A stretch of DNA of 64,000 nt, taken from NCBI RefSeq assembly GCF_002803075.1, contig NZ_NNBK01000003.1, forward strand, positions 421,217 to 485,216, in the 5' to 3' direction. The notes below the pieces were generated by a model. The model ran no database searches. It saw nothing but the letters and a program-made list of their open reading frames with translations, and was not told the origin of the DNA. This stretch comes from Streptomyces sp. CB01373 (lineage in GTDB: Bacteria > Actinomycetota > Actinomycetes > Streptomycetales > Streptomycetaceae). Position numbers and translations under genes: made by a program. Shown here piece after piece: positions 1-8,746 of the stretch (the stretch's first letter is position 1; each line of letters opens with the position of its first letter).

Positions 1-1029
1 GCCATCATCGACCAGCACCGCAGCTCCCCCGCGCTCATCCAGTGGGTGGACCAGAACGAGGGATGGGGCCAGTACGACCAGGCCCGCGTCGCCGACATGG
101 TCAAGGCCTACGACCCCTCCCGCCTGGTCGACAACATGAGCGGCGTCAACTGCTGCGCGGCCAAGGACGGCGGCAACGGCGACGTGATCGACAACCACAA
201 CTACGTCGGCCCCGGCAACACCCCCGCCGAAACGGTGCGCGCCTCGGTGCTCGGCGAGTACGGCGGCCTCGGCTACCGGGTCTCCGGCCATGAGTGGTAC
301 CCCGGCGGCGGCTGGGGCTACGAGGACCAGCCGAGCCAGGCCGCCCTCAACAACCGGCTGGTCGGGCTGCTGGACGGAATGCGGGAGAACTCCATGCCCG
401 CGGCCGGGCTGTCGGCGGCCGTCTACACGCAGATCACCGACGTCGAGAACGAGACCAACGGCCTGATGACCTACGACCGGCAGGTCGTCAAGGTCGACCA
501 GGCCCGCGTCCGTGCCGCCAACCAGGCACTCATCGCGGCCTCCCGCACGGCGGGCCCGCCGGTCGGGCTGCCGGTGGGGCAGTACGTGTCGATCCGCGTC
601 ACCACCAGCGGCTACACCAACCGCTACGTCCGGCACTACGACGGGCTCGGCTACACGGAGGCCGTGGACGCGGGCAGCGGGACGGTGCTCAAGCAGGACG
701 CCACCTGGAAGGTGACGCCGGGGCTGGCGAACAGGCTCTGCTACTCCTTCGAGTCCCGCAACTACCCGGGCGAGTACCTGCGCCACCGCGACTTCCGCGT
801 CCGGCGCGAGGGCGGCGGCGACACCGTCTACCGGGAGGACGCGACCTGGTGCCCGGTCCGCAGCGGCAGCGGCGTCCGGCTGGCGGCGTCCAACTTCCCC
901 GGGCAGTACCTGCGGCACATCAGCGCCGAACTGTGGCTGGCCCAGGCCGGCGGTTCGCACGCCTGGGACAACCCGGCCACCTTCACCGAGGACACCACCT
1001 GGGCGATCGAGGCGCCCTGGGCCCCCTGA
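1..1029 (+). CDS. Secreted glycosidase C-terminus with AbfB domain (5' partial)
   Basis: The reading frame is open from base 1 with no start, so only the last 342 codons are in the window. The first ~180 residues (WVDQNEGWGQYD, VLGEYGGLGYRVSGHEW) look like the TIM-barrel end of a GH2-type glycoside hydrolase; GEYGG fits the acid/nucleophile region of that clan, though the exact activity cannot be told. Residues ~195-342 form an alpha-L-arabinofuranosidase B domain, a beta-trefoil that binds arabinose side chains, with the recurring phrases YVRHYDG, YLRHRDF and YLRHIS and the EDATW/EDTTW repeats. The enzyme is presumably exported and acts on plant polysaccharide. The GH76 gene starts 39 bases downstream and may be co-transcribed. 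The family call at the N-terminal side is less sure than the AbfB call. Confidence 0.85.
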   Translation, partial: AIIDQHRSSPALIQWVDQNEGWGQYDQARVADMVKAYDPSRLVDNMSGVNCCAAKDGGNGDVIDNHNYVGPGNTPAETVRASVLGEYGGLGYRVSGHEWYPGGGWGYEDQPSQAALNNRLVGLLDGMRENSMPAAGLSAAVYTQITDVENETNGLMTYDRQVVKVDQARVRAANQALIAASRTAGPPVGLPVGQYVSIRVTTSGYTNRYVRHYDGLGYTEAVDAGSGTVLKQDATWKVTPGLANRLCYSFESRNYPGEYLRHRDFRVRREGGGDTVYREDATWCPVRSGSGVRLAASNFPGQYLRHISAELWLAQAGGSHAWDNPATFTEDTTWAIEAPWAP

Positions 1030-1068
1030 GTCCGGCCACCGCCCCGACGTGAAGAGGACGGAACCGAC

Positions 1069-2913
1069 ATGTCAGTAAGTCAACACCGCGTACTCTGCGG
1101 ACTGGTGGCCCTGGTGCTGGCCCTGTCCGGGCTGCTCGCCCTGCCCTGTGAAGCGCGGGCCGCGACGCCGGTGTGCGCGCTGGCCTGCGACACCCTCGAC
1201 CCCGCCAAGGCGGCCCAGGAGACCTTCCCGGTCCCCGACCGGAACATCAGCGGCCGGATCCTTCGACTGCATGTCTCCGAGGCCGACGACATGGCCTGGG
1301 CCAGTGTCGACAACGGCGTCACCGGTGACGCGGTCTGGCTGGACCGCTCCTGGGACCGGGGCGCCACCTGGGACGGACTGCTGGGCAAGGCCGCCATCCC
1401 CGGCACCTGGACCGGGACGCGCACCCTCATGTACAACGTCACCGATCCGGTGGGACACAGGCGCGGCTGGGTCCGGGCCTGCGGCGACGCGAACGCGGTC
1501 ACCTGCACCGACTGGTTCCGCCCGCAGGTCTGCGACGGCACCTCCTGCGACGGTGCCGACCCGGCCACCGCGGCCGGCGACGAGCAGCCGGTGCCGGCGA
1601 CGACCCTGTTCGGGCGCGCCATAAGCCTGCACATGGACCAGCGAGGCGGCATGGCCTGGGGCGTCATCGGCAACGGCGGCGCGGGCGACGAGATCTGGCT
1701 GGACCGCTCCTGGGACGAGGGCGCGACCTGGCCCGAGGGCTCCTCCCTGGGCCGCACCTCGGTGCCGTCCGGGCGGACGGGCACCCGGACGGCCATGTTC
1801 GCCACCCGCGACCCGCGCGGCCTGCTCTACGGCGGAGCGGTCCGCGCCTGCGGCCGTGAGGCGGCCCACCAGGAGGGCAGCTGCACGGCGTGGGCCAGGC
1901 CGGTGCCCACCCGGGCCGCCGCGGCGGCCGATGCGCTCATGGCCTCGTACCAGACCAACGAGGGCTGGTGGCGGAGCAGTTGGTGGAACTCGGCGGTGGC
2001 GATCACCGCGCTGGTCGACTTCGCCCAGCACACCGGGCGGCACGACTACGACTGGGCCGTCGCGCGCACCTTCGAACAGAACAACGGCGTCTTCCCCGCG
2101 GGCGGGCGCAGTTCGGATCCGGTCGAGGGGCACTTCGTCAGCCGGGCGATCGACGACGCGGCGTGGTGGGCGGTGGCCTGGGTGGCGGCCTACGACCACA
2201 CCCATCAGCGGCGCTATCTGGACGAGGCGGTCACCATCACGTCCTACGTCCAGCAGTACTGGGACCCGGGCACCTGCGGCGGCGGTGTCTGGTGGGACCG
2301 GGAGCGCACCTACAAGAACGCGGTGACCAACGGGCTGTACCTGTGGCTGACGACGGCACTGCACCAACGGCTCGCCGGTGACACGCTGTGGGGCGGCCGG
2401 GCGCGTACGGCGGCCGACTGGTACCTGAACAGCGGGCTGATCGACGCCGCCGGCCTGGTCAACGACGGACTGACCTCGGGCTGCGCCAACAACGGCCAGA
2501 CCGTATGGAGTTACAACCAGGGACTGGCCATCGGCGCCTTCACCCAGCTCTGGCGCGACACCGGTGAGAGCCGGTACCTGACCACCGCCCGGCGCCTCGC
2601 CGACGCCGCGCTGTCGGCGCCGGAACTGACCCGCGACGGGGTGCTGACCGAGTCCTGCGACACCGGCACCCGCGCGTGCGACGACAACCAGAAGCAGTTC
2701 AAGGGCATCTTCGTCCGGCACCTGGCCGACCTCGCGGACGCCACCGGCTCGGCGGCCTACCGGGCGTACATCGCCAAGCAGGCCGACTCCCTGTGGCGCA
2801 CCGACCGGGACCCGCTGAACCGGCTCGGCCAGCGCTGGGCGGGCACCGGCCCGAACCAGTCGGACTGGCGCACCCAGGCCAGTGCCCTGGAGGCGCTCAC
2901 GGCGGCGCAGTAG
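1069..2913 (+). CDS. Secreted GH76 family endo-alpha-1,6-mannanase-like hydrolase
   Basis: The protein has 614 residues. A signal peptide is visible (residues 1-32, hydrophobic core LVALVLALSGLLAL, AxA cleavage at EARAA). Next come two copies of a ~95-residue cysteine-bearing module (around 35-145 and 150-270), each with WLDRSWD and GTRT(L/A)M phrases; this module is common ahead of GH76 domains in streptomycetes. The catalytic GH76 domain covers ~285-614, with paired aspartates in AIDDAAWWAVAW, the position of the family's catalytic DD, and the later motif SYNQGLAIGA. GH76 enzymes cleave alpha-1,6-mannan backbones such as fungal wall mannan. The start has a GAGGACGG ribosome site 9 bases upstream. 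It follows the AbfB glycosidase closely, suggesting a small polysaccharide-degrading unit. Confidence 0.9.
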   Translation: MSVSQHRVLCGLVALVLALSGLLALPCEARAATPVCALACDTLDPAKAAQETFPVPDRNISGRILRLHVSEADDMAWASVDNGVTGDAVWLDRSWDRGATWDGLLGKAAIPGTWTGTRTLMYNVTDPVGHRRGWVRACGDANAVTCTDWFRPQVCDGTSCDGADPATAAGDEQPVPATTLFGRAISLHMDQRGGMAWGVIGNGGAGDEIWLDRSWDEGATWPEGSSLGRTSVPSGRTGTRTAMFATRDPRGLLYGGAVRACGREAAHQEGSCTAWARPVPTRAAAAADALMASYQTNEGWWRSSWWNSAVAITALVDFAQHTGRHDYDWAVARTFEQNNGVFPAGGRSSDPVEGHFVSRAIDDAAWWAVAWVAAYDHTHQRRYLDEAVTITSYVQQYWDPGTCGGGVWWDRERTYKNAVTNGLYLWLTTALHQRLAGDTLWGGRARTAADWYLNSGLIDAAGLVNDGLTSGCANNGQTVWSYNQGLAIGAFTQLWRDTGESRYLTTARRLADAALSAPELTRDGVLTESCDTGTRACDDNQKQFKGIFVRHLADLADATGSAAYRAYIAKQADSLWRTDRDPLNRLGQRWAGTGPNQSDWRTQASALEALTAAQ

Positions 2914-3063
2914 GACCGGCCCGGCGCGGTCCGTCCACCCCTGACGGGCCGCGCCGACCGCCGCGTCGCACCGCGGCCTTGTAGCGTATGCGGGTAACTG
3001 CACGGAGTGATCATGGCCGGTGCGTCCGCACGGAGATCTCCGGCCGAAAGAAACGAGGTTGCG

Positions 3064-3435
3064 ATGAGCCTGACGAAGCCCGAGGTCGACTTCCCCGGAG
3101 GCGACGCTCCCGACGACTTGCAGATCAGGGACATCGTCGTCGGGGACGGAGCCGAGGCGAAGGCCGGCGGCATGGTCGAGGTCCACTACGTCGGCGTCAC
3201 CTTCGCGTCCGGAGAAGAGTTCGACGCCTCCTGGAACCGGGGTCAGCCCTTCCGGTTCCCGCTGGGGGGCGGCAGGGTCATCAAGGGCTGGGACCAGGGT
3301 GTCGAGGGGATGCGGGTCGGCGGCCGACGCGAGCTCATCATTCCCCCGCACCTCGCCTACGGCGACCAGTCGCCCAGCCCGCTGATCCCGCCGGGTTCGA
3401 CGCTCATCTTCGTCGTGGACCTGCTCGGCGTCTGA
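3064..3435 (+). CDS. FKBP-type peptidyl-prolyl cis-trans isomerase
   Basis: A single-domain FKBP of 123 residues, which catalyses cis-trans isomerisation of prolyl bonds in the cytoplasm. Family landmarks are VEVHYVG, FDASWNRGQPFRFPLG, VIKGWDQGV, GMRVGGRRELIIP, LAYGDQS and the C-terminal TLIFVVDLLGV. No signal peptide is seen. I chose the ATG at 3064 (MSLTKPEVDF) over the earlier in-frame ATG at 3013 because it has an upstream GAGG and gives the usual length of actinobacterial cytoplasmic FKBPs. The gene ends in a strong hairpin shared with the convergent desaturase gene. Confidence 0.93.
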   Translation: MSLTKPEVDFPGGDAPDDLQIRDIVVGDGAEAKAGGMVEVHYVGVTFASGEEFDASWNRGQPFRFPLGGGRVIKGWDQGVEGMRVGGRRELIIPPHLAYGDQSPSPLIPPGSTLIFVVDLLGV

Positions 3436-3446
3436 CGGGACGTCAC

Positions 3447-3487
3447 CGCTGCCCGGCCCCGCGCGTCGAGCGGGGGGCCGGGCAGCG
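3447..3487. terminator. Bidirectional hairpin terminator
   Basis: Perfect 14-bp arms (3447-3460 and 3474-3487, CGCTGCCCGGCCCC and its complement) with a 13-base loop lie between the convergent FKBP and desaturase genes. There is no U-tract, as is usual in streptomycetes. Confidence 0.8.
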
Positions 3488-3501
3488 CCGTTCGCCTGCC
3501 G

Positions 3502-4578
3502 TCAGGACGCCTCGCGCCGACGCCTGATGGGCTCGCCCACCCGGTGCAGGTGGGTGAGTGCCTCGCGGTAGGACTGGAACAGGCCCGTCTCGTGGTACGG
3601 CACGTCGATCTCCGCGCAGTACGCGCGTACGACGACCTGGGCCCGTCGCAGATGAGGGGTGGGCATGCTCGGGAACAGGTGGTGCTCTATCTGGTAGTTG
3701 AGCCCGCCGAGCATCACGTCGGTGAGCCGGCCGCCCCGCACGTTGCGGGAGGTGAGCACCTGGCGGCGCAGGAAGTCGGGGCGGTCGTCGCCGGTGAAGG
3801 TGGGCATGCCCTTGTGGTTCGGGGCGAACGTGCAGCCGAGATACACACCGAACAGGCACTGGTGCAGGACGAGGAACGCCACGGCCCTGCCGGGGGAGAG
3901 CACCAGGAACAGCGCGGACAGGTAGGCCGCCATGTGCAGGAAGAGCAGAGTGCCCTCCAGCAGGCGGCTCTTCATCGACGGGGAGCGCAGCGCCCGCACG
4001 CTCGCCACATGCAGGTTGAAGCCCTCCAGCGTCAGCAGCGGGAAGAACAGGAACGCCTGATGGCCGCCGATGAAGCGGGCCGGGCCGTTGCTGTTGCGGG
4101 CCTGCTCGGTGGACCACACCAGGATGTCCGGGGCGACATCGGGGTCGAGTTCCTCATGGTTGGGGTTGGCATGGTGGCGGGTGTGCTTGTTCATCCACCA
4201 GCCGTAGCTCATGCCGATGCCGAGGTTGCCGAAGAGCCGGCCCCAGATCGCGCTCGCGTGACGCTTCGGGAACACTTGCCGGTGCGCCAAGTCGTGGGCC
4301 ACCAGGGCGACCTGGCCGAACATCAGGGCCATGAAGGCGGCGACCGCCAGTTGCCACCAGGTGTCGCCCAGCGCGACGAAGGCCGCCCAGCCCGCCGCCA
4401 GCAGCCCGATCACCAGACCGAGCCGCACCGTGTAGTAGCCGGGCCGCCGCCGCAGCAGACCCGCCTCGGTGATGCGCTGCGACAGCCGGGCGAAGTCGCT
4501 GCCGGCGTCGGGGCGGGATCTGCGGTCACGCACGGCGGCCGGTGCGGTCGTGACCGGGGCGTCGGAGGAAATCGTCAT
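3502..4578 (-). CDS. Membrane fatty acid desaturase (acyl-CoA/lipid type)
   Basis: The protein has 358 residues and three histidine boxes typical of di-iron membrane desaturases: HDLAH near residue 105, HTRHH near 140 and QIEHHLFP near 305. The last box places it with linoleoyl-CoA/delta-6-like front-end desaturases (DesA3-like in actinobacteria). Hydrophobic pairs lie around residues 55-95 (VIGLLAAGWAAFVALG and following) and 210-240 (FLHMAAYLSALFLVLS), so it should be an integral membrane enzyme that uses oxygen and an electron donor to insert a double bond in an acyl chain. No ferredoxin or reductase gene is adjacent. The ATG at 4578 is the only good start; the upstream region is short, facing the phosphatase gene end. 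Confidence 0.92.
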   Translation of the reverse strand: MTISSDAPVTTAPAAVRDRRSRPDAGSDFARLSQRITEAGLLRRRPGYYTVRLGLVIGLLAAGWAAFVALGDTWWQLAVAAFMALMFGQVALVAHDLAHRQVFPKRHASAIWGRLFGNLGIGMSYGWWMNKHTRHHANPNHEELDPDVAPDILVWSTEQARNSNGPARFIGGHQAFLFFPLLTLEGFNLHVASVRALRSPSMKSRLLEGTLLFLHMAAYLSALFLVLSPGRAVAFLVLHQCLFGVYLGCTFAPNHKGMPTFTGDDRPDFLRRQVLTSRNVRGGRLTDVMLGGLNYQIEHHLFPSMPTPHLRRAQVVVRAYCAEIDVPYHETGLFQSYREALTHLHRVGEPIRRRREAS

Positions 4579-4714
4579 GCGGGCGAGTCTGGCTGCGGCC
4601 GTTCCCTCGCCACCAGCCTGTCAGCCGGAGGCCTCGTGGGGGGCCGGGCCCCCGCCCACCGGGGGGGTTGTCCCCACCCCTGTACCGCCTGAGCTGGGCA
4701 TTCGCCGGTCCGTG

Positions 4715-6802
4715 TCACTGGGGGCAGGCCTGGCGGACGCGGGCGATCAGCAGCGCGACGTCGTCGTGGGAGTCGGGGTGGTGCAAGGCGTCCAGCAGCA
4801 GATCGCAGGTGTCCTCCAACGGGGGCTGGGGACCGGCAAGCCGGTCGAGCAGCGCCTCGAGCCGGGTGTCGAGGGCCTGGTCACGGACCTCGACCAGGCC
4901 GTCGGTGTAGAGCGCCAGCCGGTCCCCGGGGGACAGCGCGATGCAGGTGGACCTGAAGGGGACGCCCCCCACGCCGAGGGGCGCGCCGGTGGGCAGGTCC
5001 AGCAGTGCGGGGGCGCGGTCCCGGCGGATCAGGACCGGCGGCAGATGGCCGGCGGAGGAGAGGTGGCAGCGGGATTGGTGCGGGTCGTGCACGGCGTAGA
5101 CGCAGGTGGCGAAGCGGTGATCGAGGTCCGAGGTGGTGCGGTCCAGGTGCTGGAGGAGGGCGGCGGGGTCGAGGTCGAGCGTGGCCAGGGTGCGCGTGGC
5201 GGTGCGCAGTTGGCCCATGGTGGCGGCGGCGTCGATGCCGCTGCCCATGACGTCGCCGATCACCAGGGCGGTCTTTCCGCCGGGCAGCGGGACGACGTCG
5301 TACCAGTCGCCGCCGACCTCGTAGGCGGCTCCGGCGGCCCGGTAACGGCAGGCGATCTCCAGGCCGGGCCGGTGGGGCGGTCGCAGCGGCAGCAGGCTGC
5401 GCTGGAGGGTCTCGGCGGTCTGCCGCTGCTGCTGATACCACAGCGCGTGGTCGATGCACACCGCGGCGCGGGCGGCCAGTTCGACGGCCAGGAGTACGTC
5501 GTCGCCGTTGAACGGGACCGGGTTGCGGGCGCGCGCCAGGTCCAGGACGCCGAGCACCCGGCCGCGCACGATCATGGGCACCGCCAGATAGGAGTGCACG
5601 CCGGCGCGGGCGAGAACCGTGGCCGCGTTCTGGTCGGCGGCGATGCGCCCCAGGTCCGCGCTGTCCACGTGGGGGACGAGGAGGGGGCGCCCGGAGGCCG
5701 CGCACTGCGTGACCAGGCGGTCGGGGCCGTAGCGGGCGATCTGGCCGGCGCGGTCGGCGGCGCCGGTGGCGGGTGTGGGATAGGCCGCTGCCACCGCGAG
5801 GGCGCGGAAGAGCAGGTCGCCGCCGCCGGAAAGCACCTTGGAGGGGCCCTTGCCCTCCAGAACGGCGTCGAGCACGTCGACCGCGGCCAGGTCCGCCAGG
5901 GCCGGCGCGCACATCTCGGCCAGTTCTCCGGCGGTGGTGTCCAGATCGAGGGTGGTGCCGATGCGCGCGGAGGCGTCGGCGATGCGGGCCAGGCGCTGCC
6001 GCGCCGCGATGGCCTCGGTGGCCGCGAGATGCTGCTCGGTGATGTCCACCAGCGACACGGCCAGGCCCAGCACCCGCCCGGCGGCGTCCTCCATCCGGTA
6101 GTACGAGGCCGACCACGAGTGGTCCCGGCCGGGGTCGGAAGGGGTGGGGGTGACGACGACCTGGGCCAGTACCGGTGTGCCCGTGGTCAGCACCTGCCGC
6201 ATCGCGGACTCGATGGGGTCCGCGTCCAGGAAGGTGAGGACCTGGCGGACGGTGCGGCCGACATGGTCCCGGGCAGGAACTCCGTTGATGCGCTCCAGGG
6301 CCGGGTTGACCACGATGTACCGCAGGTCGGTGTCCAGGACCGCCAGCCCGATCGGGGACTGGGCGATCAGCTGCGCGGACAGGGCGAGGTCCCGTTGCAC
6401 GCGTTGCAGGATCTCGTGCTCCGTGATCACGCCGAGCCTGCAGTGCTCACCGCGCTCTCCCTGGAGCTGCACGCTGTGGCACTCCATCAGCCGCGTGCTG
6501 CCGTCCTTGTGCCGGGCGGGGAAGACCCCCGCCGCCCCCTCCTGCGCCCTCACTCTGGCGAACAGGCCCGTCACCTGCTCCAGGTGCTTGCCGTCGACCA
6601 GCAGCCGGCGCGCGGCCCGGCCCAGGGCCTCCTCCGCGGTGTAGCCGAACAGCTGCTCCGCCTGCGGGCTCCACCAGATGATCTTCCCGTCCGTGTCCAG
6701 GACCACCGCGGCGAGATTCAGGACGTCCAGGAGCGCGCCCGGCAGCGAGGGGAAGCCCCCGACCGGTCCGAGGTCGGTCCGGACGGATTCGGCGACACTC
6801 AT
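4715..6802 (-). CDS. PAS-PAS-GAF-SpoIIE (PP2C) serine/threonine phosphatase
   Basis: The protein has 695 residues from an ATG preceded by GGAAGGAGGGGTGAC, an excellent ribosome site; a longer frame to 6985 lacks one. Domains in order: PAS ~20-130 (VLDTDGKIIWWSPQAEQLFGY), a second PAS ~150-265 (SPIGLAVLDTDLRYIVVNPAL), GAF ~290-440 (SYLAVPMIVRGRVLGVLDLARA), and a SpoIIE/PP2C phosphatase ~470-690 with VGGDWYDVVPL and IGDVMGSGIDAA carrying the metal-binding aspartates, plus YTDGLVEVRD near the end. Proteins of this architecture dephosphorylate anti-sigma-factor antagonists in response to a ligand or redox signal. No RsbW-like kinase domain or anti-sigma gene lies nearby, so the target is unknown. 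No membrane segment is seen. Confidence 0.92.
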   Translation of the reverse strand: MSVAESVRTDLGPVGGFPSLPGALLDVLNLAAVVLDTDGKIIWWSPQAEQLFGYTAEEALGRAARRLLVDGKHLEQVTGLFARVRAQEGAAGVFPARHKDGSTRLMECHSVQLQGERGEHCRLGVITEHEILQRVQRDLALSAQLIAQSPIGLAVLDTDLRYIVVNPALERINGVPARDHVGRTVRQVLTFLDADPIESAMRQVLTTGTPVLAQVVVTPTPSDPGRDHSWSASYYRMEDAAGRVLGLAVSLVDITEQHLAATEAIAARQRLARIADASARIGTTLDLDTTAGELAEMCAPALADLAAVDVLDAVLEGKGPSKVLSGGGDLLFRALAVAAAYPTPATGAADRAGQIARYGPDRLVTQCAASGRPLLVPHVDSADLGRIAADQNAATVLARAGVHSYLAVPMIVRGRVLGVLDLARARNPVPFNGDDVLLAVELAARAAVCIDHALWYQQQRQTAETLQRSLLPLRPPHRPGLEIACRYRAAGAAYEVGGDWYDVVPLPGGKTALVIGDVMGSGIDAAATMGQLRTATRTLATLDLDPAALLQHLDRTTSDLDHRFATCVYAVHDPHQSRCHLSSAGHLPPVLIRRDRAPALLDLPTGAPLGVGGVPFRSTCIALSPGDRLALYTDGLVEVRDQALDTRLEALLDRLAGPQPPLEDTCDLLLDALHHPDSHDDVALLIARVRQACPQ

Positions 6803-7125
6803 GTCACCCCTCCTTCCGCCCACCGCGGCGGGGCTCTCGTGCTGGTCCGGCCCGTTCCGGCCGACACGTCCATCGTCCCTCCGGACCGGCCGCCCCGCAG
6901 CTTCCCCCGGAGCCGTCCGACGACCGCCGGCCGCCGGGGAACGGACGGTGAGGGAGGCCGCGGGTGCCGGCGGACGCCGGCACACGGGAGGAACACACAG
7001 GTCAGCCTCATATGCGGGGGATCGGCGCAGTTTGGGCGTATGCGCGGCGACTCCATGAGGCCGTGAACGTCACGACGCCGGGCCCCCGGCCTCTGCGCGC
7101 TGAACTCACCTTTCCCCGGAGCGAC

Positions 7126-7906
7126 ATGGTGACGACGCCCCTCCGACTCCGGCGGCTCCTGGCCGCCGTCGGCCTTTCCCGTCCCGACGGCCCCCGGGAG
7201 GCACTCCGGCTCGTGGAGGACCTCTACCACAGCGGGGACTTGGGAGACCTCGGAGGCAGCGAACTCGTCGACTTGGCACGGGAGATGGACGACTCCTGGA
7301 CACCGGCGCCCGACCCCGTCACCGCCGGCGAAGAGCTCACCGTCCTGATGTGCGGCTCGTACCAGCTCGACCGGGCCGGCACGCCGCGCTCAACGCCGTC
7401 GTCGACCTGCTCGGGGACGAACTCGACCAGCGCAGGCCCGGCACCGACGCGGCGATTCCGGCGCTGCTCGACGCCATGCTGCTGTACATCCTGCGGACCT
7501 GGTACCAGGACCACGCGCCGTGCGGCTCGGGCGGCTGGGCCGCGGCGCTCGCCGACCCGGCCGTCGGTTCCGCGCTCCAGCACATGCACGCCGAGCCCGC
7601 GACGGCCTGGACCGTCGAGCGGCTGAGCCGGCGGGCCGGCCTGTCCCGGGCCGCGTTCTCCCGGCGCTTCACCGAACTCGTCGGGCGCCCGCCGATGACG
7701 TACCGAGCTGGTGGCGGATGACCACGGCCGGACGGATCCTCCGCAACGACGACGCACCGCTCCAGAGCGTCGCCGAGTGCGTGGGCTACCGCTCCGAGTT
7801 CGCCTTCAACCGCGCCTTCAAGCGCGAGTTCGGCGTCAGCCCGGGCGCCTACCGGCGGCGGGGCGCCGCCTCGCGGGACCGCCGCTCCCAAGACCGCTCG
7901 GCGTGA
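7126..7906 (+). pseudogene. Decayed AraC-family regulator (cupin-type subfamily)
   Basis: Three reading frames must be joined to recover an AraC protein. Frame one (from ATG 7126, with GGAG just upstream) reaches LTVLMCGSYQLDR near 7370. The next segment, GRHAALNAVVDLLGDELDQ through LSRAAFSRRFTELVGRPPMTY, is in a second frame from ~7373. A single-base loss near 7703 then shifts to WWRMTTAGRILRNDDAPLQSV and the second helix-turn-helix (FAFNRAFKREFGVSPGAYRRR). Relatives I know have about 20 residues between the YQLDR and GRHAAL phrases that are absent here, so the first junction is probably an internal deletion as well. The normal N-terminal cupin also seems reduced or replaced. The gene should not yield a functional regulator. 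The 5' limit is uncertain. Confidence 0.75.
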
Positions 7907-7931
7907 GCACAGCCGCCTGACGGGCCCCCGG

Positions 7932-8651
7932 TCAGTCGCTCGACCGGCCGGGGCCGTGGTGGCCCGGCTCGCCCTCCTCCGGCCGCGCTAGTTCCTGACC
8001 GCACGCGGTGGTTCCGAACAGGCGCCCGGACTTGTCCTCCTGGGCGAGGCGGCGCAGGGCGAGCAGGGCGGGCTCCAGGAGGACGGTCACCACCACGGCG
8101 CGTTCGGCCTGCTCCAGCGGGCCGGACAAGCCGTTGAGCTGCTCCAGGTCGAGCTTCGACATCTTGTCGACCAGCTCGGCGTACGGCAGCAGCGTCCGCC
8201 AGTCGATGCCCGCCCCCAGGTCGGCGAGGGCGGCCAGCACGCCGCCCAGCTCCCCGATCGCGGACGTCTTCTCCTCCACGTCCCACCCCATCTCGGCCAC
8301 CAGCCGGAGCGCGTCGGCGGCGCCGGGCGGCGCGGGCTGCTGCGACTGCTCCTCCTCGGCCGTGAGCGCGGCGGGACGGGCGTTGATCACGATCCCGAGG
8401 ATCTGATGCAGGTCGCCCTCGTGCGTGATCGCCGACAGGATCTCCTTCGTCGCGCTGACCGACAGGTGCCGCACGCTGATCAGGGTGCGGATCAGCCGGA
8501 GCCGACGCAGGTGGTCCTCGTCGTAGACGGCCTGGTTGGCGGCCGTCGCGTGGCCCGGGGGCAGCAGCCCGTCCCGCAGGTAGTACTTGATCGTGGGGAT
8601 GGTCACCCCACTGCGTCGGCTGAGTTCCGAGATCTTCATCGATTCACTCAC
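7932..8651 (-). CDS. MerR family transcriptional regulator
   Basis: The protein has 239 residues. An N-terminal winged-helix MerR domain is clear (MKISELSRRSGVTIPTIKYY, then RDGLLPPG and LRRLRLIRTLISVRHLSV). The C-terminal ~140 residues are alpha-helical and lack conserved metal-binding cysteines, so the effector is unknown and probably not a metal. The longest start is GTG 8651 (VSESMKIS); ATG 8639 is a plausible alternative, and neither has a strong ribosome site. It is divergent from the membrane phosphatase at 8747, with ~95 bases between, so it may control that gene; this is inference from layout only. Confidence 0.88.
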   Translation of the reverse strand: MSESMKISELSRRSGVTIPTIKYYLRDGLLPPGHATAANQAVYDEDHLRRLRLIRTLISVRHLSVSATKEILSAITHEGDLHQILGIVINARPAALTAEEEQSQQPAPPGAADALRLVAEMGWDVEEKTSAIGELGGVLAALADLGAGIDWRTLLPYAELVDKMSKLDLEQLNGLSGPLEQAERAVVVTVLLEPALLALRRLAQEDKSGRLFGTTACGQELARPEEGEPGHHGPGRSSD

Positions 8652-8746
8652 TCACGGGATGAACGGGACAACGGATCGCGCGACTATCCAGTATGGCGGT
8701 GATCTCCGGGGGGAACTGTTCGACGCGGATGGGGCACATTGGAACC

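Noticed and set aside
1072..3351. 759-codon minus-strand frame opposite the GH76 and FKBP genes
   Set aside because: It is a GC-bias shadow; the plus strand carries recognisable domains and the antisense product is low-complexity.
4469..7066. 865-codon plus-strand frame opposite the phosphatase
   Set aside because: It is antisense to a clear PAS-GAF-PP2C protein, and the product is Gly/Arg/Val-rich with no domain.
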